Assembly (NCBI GenBank): GCA_002213445.1
Contig: NJIE01000033.1
Span: forward strand, 1 to 64,000
DNA: 64,000 nt
Source: Xenophilus sp. AP218F
Lineage (GTDB): Bacteria > Pseudomonadota > Gammaproteobacteria > Burkholderiales > Chromobacteriaceae
Reading direction: 5' to 3'
In this document: in pieces, positions 1-7,765 of the stretch
Position numbering within the stretch: position 1 is the first letter of the stretch
Layout of the letters: each line of letters begins with the position of its first letter
Program-made: the position numbers and the translations under genes
The notes under the pieces: model-generated
The model's input: the letters and a program-made list of their open reading frames with translations, nothing else
Databases searched by the model: none
Told to the model about the DNA's origin: nothing

Positions 1-74
1 CTTCATATCCGTCATTTTCCTTCAAGTGACGGACTTCTCTCTACTTTTGATTGGTAGGGGCTGAGGGGAGCAGA

Positions 75-560
75 TCAGAGCAGTTGCACGTCTTTGATGG
101 CTTGATCTTTGGATTTGGCTATAAGTTGGAGCTGGGCTTGCCACTCTGGGAAGTACTCAGAACTGAGTCGGGCTTTACCTGTGGCAATGCCATAGAAACG
201 CTGAGCGGCTTGTTCACCATTCTCGTTCTCAAGCGTGATAGCCCGTTCACGTAGCTCATCGAGAAGAACTTCGAGGCCAGTTACAGAGTGAGTATTTCCT
301 GACTTAGCAGCAGTTTCTTGCAAAGAAAGATGGCGCTGCCATCGCTTTGCCTCTTCAGCGAGGGCATCTCTCTCCCCACGGGCTTCGGCAATCATGGCTT
401 TCCATTTTGCGATAAGCGGTAAGACTCTACGTTGCGCTTCTCTCTTGTCGGAGGTGCCGAGCGATTCAACAAAGCGCATTTTTCCAAGTACTTCCCGTGT
501 ATCCACAGGGATGGTCAACGCGGCGTACCAGAGGTTTCGACGACGTTCAAGGTAAGACAT
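75..560 (-). pseudogene. Truncated phage-type integrase (N-terminal part only)
   Basis: The 161-residue product from the ATG at 560 begins MSYLERRRNLWYAAL and resembles the N-terminal DUF6538 / SAM-like region of tyrosine recombinases, with basic and aromatic residues followed by a helical stretch. Integrases of this type are normally about 400-500 residues, and no catalytic R..HxxR..Y core is present before the stop. An in-frame ATG at 590 would add ten residues, but the homology-like part starts at 560. The gene begins about 110 bases left of a tRNA-Ser 3'-end copy, the usual place for an element's integrase. I infer a decayed integrase; a frameshift that continues left of the window cannot be excluded. 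Confidence 0.6.
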
Positions 561-669
561 AGTTGGTGCTGGTAAAACATGATTTACCACACGTTTTTAC
601 CACACGCCGACCATCAGAAAAACCCTTTATTCAATGACTTCAACGACATATGTGCATCGTGGCGTAATG

Positions 670-686
670 TCCCTCCCTCTCCGCCA
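670..686 (+). other. Probable attachment site (copy of tRNA-Ser 3' end)
   Basis: TCCCTCCCTCTCCGCCA has the form of the acceptor/T-stem 3' end of a class-II tRNA-Ser, ending CTCTCCGCCA. The bases to its left do not form the rest of a tRNA. A terminator hairpin follows immediately, as it would after a real tRNA gene. Together with the integrase remnant this looks like the right junction (attR-like) of an element inserted into a tRNA-Ser gene whose intact copy lies left of the window. The tRNA identity is from memory of tRNA-Ser ends, not from a search. Confidence 0.55.
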
Positions 687-698
687 GACCCAACAAAC

Positions 699-726
699 AA
701 GCCCTTGAGCAATCAAGGGCTTTTTT
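699..726 (+). terminator. Rho-independent terminator after the tRNA-Ser 3'-end copy
   Basis: The stem GCCCTTGA...TCAAGGGC has a short loop and is followed by TTTTTTGTTTTT on the plus strand. It probably belonged to the original tRNA-Ser gene. On the minus strand it could also stop transcription leaving the pel operon. The rest of 591-902 shows no gene I can support. Confidence 0.7.
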
Positions 727-902
727 GTTTTTCTGTCTCCCCTCCTCGACTCAACACTTCTCGCAACATCCGAGCCCAAGCGGCAGAACTGCAAGAACGC
801 GCGGCCATCCCGAGCCGTTTCAACGCAGCCCTTGTGCCGCGAGCGGCAAAGCGCCAACAGGGAGAGCAAGGTCCCTTGGCGGCATGTTCCTGGAAAGCCA
901 AA

Positions 903-1745
903 CTAGGGCAACGACGCGGGATTTATCGCCCCAAGCCCGCCATCCGTCACATAGGGAACCAGGCCCTGCTCGCGTATCTGACGCATGAGCGTCTTGGCGC
1001 AAGACGCATCCTCAGGCGGGCAATAATCAATCGCAATCACCGGCACTCCGTAGCTTTTCACCATCTTGACCTGCGCCAATAACCATTCCCGGCCCTCAGT
1101 CGGCACATCGACATAGCTCTGCTTTGCTTCGCTCCAGCCTTTGAACAAGGACTCGAAAGCAACGGCGTAGACTTGCTCATGCACCGTGGGCAGCAGCTCA
1201 AAACCACGATTCAAAATCAGCCTGGCTTGCGGGTAGTTGCGATGAATCGACTGTATGATCGCGACCAAACCCTGCTGATAGCGCTGCCTATCTTCATCAT
1301 TTCTAGAAACCAGTTGATAGGAGTCCAGCGTGTCCAGAAAAAAGCCCTGATAGCCCGCTCGCCACAAAGGCGCGATGATGCGGCTGACAATGAACTCCGG
1401 CCACCCTGCGGCGCTGCTATCGATGACTTCCGACTGCCACTCCCGATTGCGCCCCACAATCCAGCTTTTGGGAATATCCCGAAAGTAAGGCCGCGAATGC
1501 ATCACCTCCCCCACGCTGACATAAGCCAGCCACCGCGTTTTACCAGCATGGCTTCTGGGATCAAAACCATTATCTGGCTCAATAACCGCCATATCAAAAC
1601 GAGACAGCAATGCGGTTTGAGGAGCTTTGCCATAGTAAAAGGCGATGCTCCATAGCGACGCGTCAGACTCGGCGGCTTGGCATAGCGCAGCGCACACCAT
1701 GCCAACAACGCCGGACAAGCAACGCATAAATAGATTATTTTTCAT
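903..1745 (-). CDS. Stand-alone GH114 endo-alpha-1,4-polygalactosaminidase-like protein, eighth gene of the pel operon
   Basis: From the ATG at 1745 the product is 280 residues with a signal peptide (MKNNLF, a hydrophobic core, then CQAAES) and one GH114-type domain, the same family as the hydrolase domain of PelA. Family motifs are present: AFYYG, VIEPDNG, GFFLDTLDS (Asp138), ILNRGFE, AFESLF (Glu198), IDYC and a YVTD ending. Asp138 and Glu198 correspond by motif to the catalytic acids reported for Pseudomonas PelA (D160, E218). A TTG at 1772 overlaps the pelG stop and is an alternative start, so the gene is closely coupled to pelG. Likely role: periplasmic cleavage of the GalN/GalNAc-rich Pel polymer. 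Confidence 0.8.
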   Translation of the reverse strand: MKNNLFMRCLSGVVGMVCAALCQAAESDASLWSIAFYYGKAPQTALLSRFDMAVIEPDNGFDPRSHAGKTRWLAYVSVGEVMHSRPYFRDIPKSWIVGRNREWQSEVIDSSAAGWPEFIVSRIIAPLWRAGYQGFFLDTLDSYQLVSRNDEDRQRYQQGLVAIIQSIHRNYPQARLILNRGFELLPTVHEQVYAVAFESLFKGWSEAKQSYVDVPTEGREWLLAQVKMVKSYGVPVIAIDYCPPEDASCAKTLMRQIREQGLVPYVTDGGLGAINPASLP

Positions 1746-1768
1746 CAGATAGGAAAAGGCATGTCGTA

Positions 1769-3148
1769 TCAAATATGCTGCTGCAGCATGTAAGTTTCAT
1801 ACTCCAATGCATCAAAGCAGCGATCCAATAGATGCACAGACGCCAGCACCACCACGAGCAAAGCGGCTGCAAAACCATAGCCATAAGCATTGGGGCCAAT
1901 CAGCAAAGTCAGCCATGTAAATAACCCGTTCATTAATACGAATGACGCAACCAATACAAGCACCACCAAGCGCTTGTCCAGATAAAAAAAGATATTCAGG
2001 ACTCCGAGAAAAAGCACTTGCAAGCTGGCAGATATCACGTCAATGCGCATAAGCGGCACATACAAAACAGAAATACCAAGAAATTGCAGCAATTTATCGC
2101 CAAATGAAAATACCAGCAGCGCCACCAGCGCCTGTATCTTCAGGATTTCGTACAAGCCAGTACGCACGCTGTTCACCATCATGTCTCGGCATTCATGGAT
2201 GCGTTTGAGCGTGCCGCCATTGCGCACTGAGTTATAAAAATCATCATAATGTTCAACGAAATCCGTTTCGATCCTGAGCAGAAAAACCGCCATACCCGGA
2301 ATAACGCACAAGTAGGAAATGAATACCGGCATATCATATATCACCGATTCATACAAAGGGCCGATCACTCTTTGCCCAGTTGCCGGCGCATACCAGAACA
2401 TGATTTTATCCAACCAGATGCCAAGATTGAACAAGACGCCGACGAACATCAGGCTAGGATAGGAGAGCTGGCGGTCAAATACTTGCCAAGAAAGATAGTC
2501 CGTTGCTGTGTAATTTCGATGAATCAGGCTGACCATGCCGACAAGCAATACCGCATGGCCAGCGACAAAGCCTGCCAGCAAACCCTCCAGGCCAAAAGCG
2601 CTTAGCCGCAAGGCCAGCAAAACGACAACAGCGTAGCCAATGAAAAAAATCGCCAGAATCGCCTTGTATTGCTTGACGCTAGTCAGGAAAATGACGCTAA
2701 TCCAGAGATTGCTGATAATGACAAAGCCAATCAGCATCAGCAGCCTATACAAAACAGATTCGCCGCGAAATAGCGTGAGCGCTAATGCCAGACCTATTAA
2801 ACCAGTCGCTATCGTTGTCAAAAATGTCACGGCATTGAAGTTCGGCAAGACAGCATTGAATTGCCTTTCGAACAAGCGATCAGATACAAAGCGGGTAAAG
2901 GATAACTGCAACGCCCCGGTAATGATCAAGCTAAATGCTATCAGATAAGTGACCGACATCTGGAACTGCACAATCTGCGCATGCGATCGAGCCATGCTCA
3001 GGCTGAATATCCCGATCAGCAGCATGCCTATCGTTGAGAGGATCAGCGGCCCTGCGCTGATAGCGCCTGCATAAGCATAGGCGGCGAAAGTGCTGCTCAA
3101 GCGATCGCGGCGCAATATTTTCCGCAGCTCAAAACCTATCCCGGCCAT
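1769..3148 (-). CDS. pelG: PelG, polytopic membrane component of the Pel synthase
   Basis: The 459-residue protein starts with the PelG signature MAGIGFELRKIL and is hydrophobic throughout, with roughly twelve predicted membrane segments. It belongs to the flippase-like superfamily. In the Pel system PelG works in the inner membrane with PelD, PelE and PelF to make and export the polysaccharide. Its ATG lies 13 bases inside the end of pelF, so the two are translationally coupled. Length is close to the Pseudomonas protein (about 456). It is followed directly by the GH114 gene. Confidence 0.95.
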   Translation of the reverse strand: MAGIGFELRKILRRDRLSSTFAAYAYAGAISAGPLILSTIGMLLIGIFSLSMARSHAQIVQFQMSVTYLIAFSLIITGALQLSFTRFVSDRLFERQFNAVLPNFNAVTFLTTIATGLIGLALALTLFRGESVLYRLLMLIGFVIISNLWISVIFLTSVKQYKAILAIFFIGYAVVVLLALRLSAFGLEGLLAGFVAGHAVLLVGMVSLIHRNYTATDYLSWQVFDRQLSYPSLMFVGVLFNLGIWLDKIMFWYAPATGQRVIGPLYESVIYDMPVFISYLCVIPGMAVFLLRIETDFVEHYDDFYNSVRNGGTLKRIHECRDMMVNSVRTGLYEILKIQALVALLVFSFGDKLLQFLGISVLYVPLMRIDVISASLQVLFLGVLNIFFYLDKRLVVLVLVASFVLMNGLFTWLTLLIGPNAYGYGFAAALLVVVLASVHLLDRCFDALEYETYMLQQHI

Positions 3149-4701
3149 GCTTGATCTCCTGATTCATCAGCCGCATCCGGAAGAGCGAGTAATCGATTAT
3201 AAAGCTGGCGATAACTTTCCTCCATCAAAGCACTGGTGTAATAGCGCTCCGTTCGGGCAATGCCTGCTTGTTGAGCGCTTTTCCACTCCTGCGGCTGAGT
3301 CAATAATTCCAGCATGGCGTGAGCAAGCTGCTCGGGATTCGCGATCTGAACTACGCGACCGGCCCGACCAAGCGCGCGGTCCTCTGCGGATAGCCCTTCA
3401 ATCAGCTGTCGGCAAGATCCGACATCCGTGCTGATCACCGGCACGCCCGCGGCATAGGCTTCCAAAATAACCAATGGCAGAGCTTCGCTGATCGAACTAA
3501 GCGCGACCAACCCTATCTTCGGCAGCAGTTCGTCCACATTGCGAAATCCCATAAATTCCAGATTTTTCTCCATGCCAAGACTGCTCACCAAATCGCGACA
3601 CTCCTGAGCGTATTCTGGGTCTTCGCTTTCCGGTCCGACAATCCACCCTTGCAATTGCGGAAGCTGGCGGCTTGCAATAAAAACCGCGCGAATGAAGGTC
3701 TTGATATCCTTGATGGGCACTACCCTACCGATGAGCGCCACCACAAAAGGCACGCTTGAGGGCCGCAAATCGCGTAAAGGAGAAAATCGCTCAACAAGTA
3801 TCCCATTCGGAATATTTCGGGTCTTGTATTCCGGAGCGCCATCCGCCAGCTGGCGCAATCTGTTTCCCTCGTATAGCGCCGTAATTTCAGAAGCCGCGTC
3901 ATAACACACTCGCCCCAAGGCATGAAAGAATTGAATCCACAAATCCTGAAAATAACCGACTTGGGAGATGTCTTTTTCGAATACGCCGCGATTATCCCGA
4001 ATCCATTCGCTTTGCAGCAAGTCAATTTTTCGCTCTTTAGTGTAAATTCCATGCTCAGACACCAATAATGGACGATGCGAACGATGGTGCAACAATGCGC
4101 CCAAGAAACCGGCGTATCCGGTCGAGACCGTATGATACATACGCGCAGGTATTAAACTTTCACATATGCGAGCCAGCTGCCATATCGGCTTATGCATAAT
4201 GCGCACAGTCCAGAAATAATCCGTAAAGGATGGATCACGGCAGTATTTTTCATAGCTAGCCGAAATATATTCCCAAGAATGGCGGCCACGCAGAAATTGT
4301 TGCTCGCTCAGCGCCCCGCTCTCGGAGAGCATTGGAATAATCTGGCGCACCATTTTCCCGATATAAGCCAAATTATGATTATTCCTGAATGCATCATGCA
4401 TTCTAGAAAGCTGGGCATTATCCAGGGCTTCCTCCCTCGTGCCATGCAACAGCGCAGGCTGAACATAGTCGTAGAGGTAGTGTTCCTCGAAGTGAACAAC
4501 ATTATCTGGCAGCTTGTAATGCTGCTGGCCGTAATCGCTACGCTGGCTGCCAATAAAAACAATGGCGAAGGTAAATTCCGGATAAGCTCGAATGATCTGA
4601 TTTACCCACGCCGATACGCCGCCCCTGACGTAGGGGAATGTGCCTTCGAGCAGCAGGGCGATATCGGCGGACTTGGCTGTTGGTTGCATATTTGCGCTCA
4701 T
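3136..4701 (-). CDS. pelF: PelF, cytosolic glycosyltransferase of the Pel system
   Basis: The 521-residue GT4-family glycosyltransferase uses a UDP-sugar to polymerise Pel. It has the PelF N-terminal block LLLEGTFPYVRGGVSAWV (residues 17-34), the Rossmann-type VALIGRVVPIKDIKTFIRA region near 321-339, and an E-x7-E pair (Glu406 and Glu414) in SEALPLVILEAYAAG. The start overlaps the pelE stop by ATGA. Pseudomonas PelF is about 507 residues. Confidence 0.95.
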   Translation of the reverse strand: MSANMQPTAKSADIALLLEGTFPYVRGGVSAWVNQIIRAYPEFTFAIVFIGSQRSDYGQQHYKLPDNVVHFEEHYLYDYVQPALLHGTREEALDNAQLSRMHDAFRNNHNLAYIGKMVRQIIPMLSESGALSEQQFLRGRHSWEYISASYEKYCRDPSFTDYFWTVRIMHKPIWQLARICESLIPARMYHTVSTGYAGFLGALLHHRSHRPLLVSEHGIYTKERKIDLLQSEWIRDNRGVFEKDISQVGYFQDLWIQFFHALGRVCYDAASEITALYEGNRLRQLADGAPEYKTRNIPNGILVERFSPLRDLRPSSVPFVVALIGRVVPIKDIKTFIRAVFIASRQLPQLQGWIVGPESEDPEYAQECRDLVSSLGMEKNLEFMGFRNVDELLPKIGLVALSSISEALPLVILEAYAAGVPVISTDVGSCRQLIEGLSAEDRALGRAGRVVQIANPEQLAHAMLELLTQPQEWKSAQQAGIARTERYYTSALMEESYRQLYNRLLALPDAADESGDQAWPG

Positions 4702-5705
4702 GTCAGCCAGTACCGCGACACATGCTGAATGGAAGTCATGTTGATGCCTTCATCCATCGTCTTCAACAGTTTTCTCAGCTTGGCATAATCCCGTTTCAAA
4801 TAGGCGACTTCCGCCTGCCACGGCAACAAGCGGCTTTCCGGGAAGTTATTTTCAAGCGCCCGAGCAAAACAAGCTTCGCTTTCTTCTATATTGATGCGCA
4901 GCAACGCGCAACGTCCCAGCAAGTACCACATGGCCGCCATTTCCTGGTTATGCCGCAAAGCCAAACGGGCATATCTCTCCACGCATTCCAGCGTAAAGCT
5001 GCCCACTTCCCCCCTCACTAAATTCTGATAAATCAGCTCCCAATAAAGCTCAGCCAGTCGGGTATAGATATCGGCTCTCAAACCATCTTCGTCGGCCAGA
5101 TCCAGTTGTTCCCGGGCAGCCACTATTTTCCGCGTGATGCTTTTCTCCGCGCTATCGACCACGCCGTAAGCAAGCAAGCGCACTTCTTCCACAGGGTCCG
5201 ACAACAAATCATGCTGCAAATCGCCAATAATATAAGGCGGCATGAACTGCATTGAAACCAGGGCGGACAGGCGGTCCTCATCCGAAACATTCGTATTCGT
5301 CAGACGAGATCTCAGGTGACTGCCGGAGCCATGATTGACGCTGGAGGCCAGGTGACTGATATATTCGGCGGGCTCCACCTGGCTCATGCGGACAGAATGC
5401 GAAAAATGCCTGAATAGCGCAGGCACCAGGAAATAGGCAGAAACAAACAGCAAGACACCCACTACGGGCATGAACAAGCACAGGGAAAAAATATGCAAGA
5501 ATTGCTGCATCCTGTGCCCAGGAAAATCAACGGGCATCGCAAAAACCATGCCGCCCGCAGAAAGCGATGCTGCCAGTGCCTGCCATGCCAGAATCGCCAA
5601 AATGCCATCCTGCATATCTGGCGCGCTCATAGCCAGCACGATGACGTGCCACTGCGCAAACATGGCCAGCGACCCGAACAAGAGAGCGAAAACAAACTTA
5701 ACCAT
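4698..5705 (-). CDS. pelE: PelE, membrane-anchored TPR protein of the Pel synthase
   Basis: The 335-residue product starts MVKFVFALLFGSLAMFAQWH with two N-terminal membrane segments (about 1-55 and 85-110), then a cytosolic helical region with TPR-like repeats (CVERYARLALRHNQEMAAMWYLLGRCALL). The chosen ATG at 5705 overlaps the pelD stop in the 8-base form ATGGTTAA, the same arrangement as pelA/pelB. A longer reading from 5759 would run 62 bases into pelD. PelE is known as part of the inner-membrane PelDEFG complex. Confidence 0.88.
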   Translation of the reverse strand: MVKFVFALLFGSLAMFAQWHVIVLAMSAPDMQDGILAILAWQALAASLSAGGMVFAMPVDFPGHRMQQFLHIFSLCLFMPVVGVLLFVSAYFLVPALFRHFSHSVRMSQVEPAEYISHLASSVNHGSGSHLRSRLTNTNVSDEDRLSALVSMQFMPPYIIGDLQHDLLSDPVEEVRLLAYGVVDSAEKSITRKIVAAREQLDLADEDGLRADIYTRLAELYWELIYQNLVRGEVGSFTLECVERYARLALRHNQEMAAMWYLLGRCALLRINIEESEACFARALENNFPESRLLPWQAEVAYLKRDYAKLRKLLKTMDEGINMTSIQHVSRYWLT

Positions 5706-7155
5706 GATGCTGGCAATGCTGGAGAAGTTTCTGCAGGCCATGCCCGGGATCGTCGCCATCCACCATTTTGCTGCGAATCGTCAACGCGCTATCCAGATCA
5801 ACGGCAAACTGCTCTTTCAAGACATCCCGAAAACGCTCCAGATACCCTTCCACGCCCTCTGCCGACGTTAACGGCATCAGCACGATCATGACGTGGCGAC
5901 CTTCGACATCGGGAGTCCAGATTGAATCAAGCGCGCGCCGTAAACGCATGGCCTGGTTGAACAATAGCTCGCCTTCATCGCCGGGCGGAAATGCCAGCCC
6001 CAGCATCGCGCTTTGTATTCCATACAGGCTTTTCAAACGACTCAGACGCCCCAATTCCAGCGAAAACGAATAAGGGCAGTCAGGCAATAAATTGCGCACC
6101 ACGTCTACCGTCGCTTTGTGGCTAACGCCAAAAGCGTAGTAGTTCAGCAGGGCCAATAATAATTGCAAGTTATCGAAATTAAGCGCAAGAAAAGGCATTC
6201 TGGAGATGACCAGCACGCCCAGCATCCGTTCAGAAGCATCGACGATGGGGGCGCAAGCCAGGTATTGATCCTGCGCTTCTTCATCTTCCATATCTTTGAG
6301 ATGCGATAACTCCTGATAGACCAGGCAATGACGCAATACTGGCGAATGCGAATCCAGCTCAAAATCATGGCCGACATACGCGACAGGCTGAGCCGCGACC
6401 ATGCCGTCTCGCACGGGATAGATCGCGGCGACTTCGATTTGACAAGTCAAGGCGACAAACTCAAGCATGCTCTGCGCATTAGGCAGCAGCTGTTGCTCCG
6501 CGTCATTGACTGGCTCGGCCAGCGACCGCAGGTGCTCGATGGCATCGCGGAAGGTGGTCGGCCGGGACAAAAAATCATTCTCCAGCTTGGCATGGGAAAT
6601 CCGGAGCAAGTAGTGATTATTGGTAATGGAAACCAGCCTGTCCCTCAGATAGGCGTTTATGCTTTTTTCGCTGACCGCGCGGCTTGCCCACAAATCGCAA
6701 AAGTGCCCCGCCACCACCACTTGCGTGAATCCGCCCACAAAGAGCATGGTCGGGAAAGCGCCTCCCGCGTGCTGTCGGTAGAAAAACTCCCAGGCCGCAA
6801 AAAGGCATATGCCCGATACCACGCCCAACAAGGCCCCGTAACGCAACGCCACGATGGTCGGCAACAACCATATCCACGGAAACGGGTTATCCAGCAGCAA
6901 GGGATCGCCCGGCTGCAGAACATAAAACAGGCCGATGGCCAGCAGCATGATCAAGACGACTTCAAGCAGCAGGGCAGGCCGCCCGGCAAGAGGAATCAGC
7001 AGCCGGCCAAACAAACGGGATATCCCCAGCGGATCGGATTGCCTGGCATTCCGCTTGCCCGCCGCGCCAGCGCCTGAGGGCGCCTTGCTATCCGAGAGGC
7101 TCGCCTGCCCCGGCGACCTGTCCTGCGACTTGGCTTCTGTTGGCACGTTCGCCAT
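5698..7155 (-). CDS. pelD: PelD, inner-membrane c-di-GMP receptor controlling Pel synthesis
   Basis: The 485-residue protein has a basic N-terminal tail, about four membrane segments (60-150), a helical linker, a GAF domain (about 205-345) and a degenerate GGDEF domain (about 360-480). The inhibitory-site RxxD motif is visible as R407-A-L-D410, with arginines at 441 and 443. These line up with R367/D370/R402 of Pseudomonas PelD at a constant offset of about 40, so c-di-GMP binding is probably kept. The gene follows pelC by two bases and overlaps pelE. Confidence 0.95.
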   Translation of the reverse strand: MANVPTEAKSQDRSPGQASLSDSKAPSGAGAAGKRNARQSDPLGISRLFGRLLIPLAGRPALLLEVVLIMLLAIGLFYVLQPGDPLLLDNPFPWIWLLPTIVALRYGALLGVVSGICLFAAWEFFYRQHAGGAFPTMLFVGGFTQVVVAGHFCDLWASRAVSEKSINAYLRDRLVSITNNHYLLRISHAKLENDFLSRPTTFRDAIEHLRSLAEPVNDAEQQLLPNAQSMLEFVALTCQIEVAAIYPVRDGMVAAQPVAYVGHDFELDSHSPVLRHCLVYQELSHLKDMEDEEAQDQYLACAPIVDASERMLGVLVISRMPFLALNFDNLQLLLALLNYYAFGVSHKATVDVVRNLLPDCPYSFSLELGRLSRLKSLYGIQSAMLGLAFPPGDEGELLFNQAMRLRRALDSIWTPDVEGRHVMIVLMPLTSAEGVEGYLERFRDVLKEQFAVDLDSALTIRSKMVDGDDPGHGLQKLLQHCQHHG

Positions 7156-7157
7156 CC

Positions 7158-7691
7158 CTATTTCTGCGCGAGCGGCGCCAAGAGTTGCTGGATAAGCGTC
7201 TGTCCTACCCCGGCCAGACTGGAGCGGCTCCAGCCGCTGCGACTGCCCGTCGCGCTCCAGACCACCTTGCCGCTGTTCAGGTCAACCACATCAAAGGTCA
7301 CGCCGGCAACCGGCTCGCCGTCCACGCCCACCTTGTAGCGCCACTCTTGCACCGAGCCGCCAAGGGCGTAGCGAGCCCCGCTCTTGCGCGCCCAGTCCAG
7401 CGACTGAGCCCGGGCCTGACGGCGCTCGACATCGGATTCCAAATCCGCGGCGTCCGCCTCCGCCTCATAGCTTCTCAAATCCGCGAATCCCTGCTGGATC
7501 ATGATGCTCTGCGCGATGCTGCTCGCCCGGGCGCCGGCATCGGGCGTTTCCGTAAAATTCGCCATGGGCAGCAAGACCCACGACTGCCCTTTGGCAAACG
7601 TTGGAACTTGACTGGCGTTGATCGTGGAACATCCCGCCAGCGCCAGTACCGCCAACGCTAGCGTCCACTTCCGCATGAATGCAATTTTCAT
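7158..7691 (-). CDS. pelC: PelC, outer-membrane lipoprotein of the Pel secretion channel
   Basis: From the ATG at 7691 the product is 177 residues with a type II signal peptide and lipobox LAGC (lipidated Cys21), followed by a small alpha/beta domain (QSWVLLPMANFTETPDAG). PelC is known to form a ring at the periplasmic face of the outer membrane around the PelB pore. The ORF extends upstream to 7730, but that extension would bury the signal peptide; an AAGGGCAAGG ribosome-binding region precedes 7691. Pseudomonas PelC is 172 residues. Confidence 0.93.
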   Translation of the reverse strand: MKIAFMRKWTLALAVLALAGCSTINASQVPTFAKGQSWVLLPMANFTETPDAGARASSIAQSIMIQQGFADLRSYEAEADAADLESDVERRQARAQSLDWARKSGARYALGGSVQEWRYKVGVDGEPVAGVTFDVVDLNSGKVVWSATGSRSGWSRSSLAGVGQTLIQQLLAPLAQK

Positions 7692-7765
7692 AGCCTTGCC
7701 CTTCGTTCGCTCGTCGATGTTCGAATACACCTGAAAACGGCGACTGCGATCTCGCCGCGCCGCGC

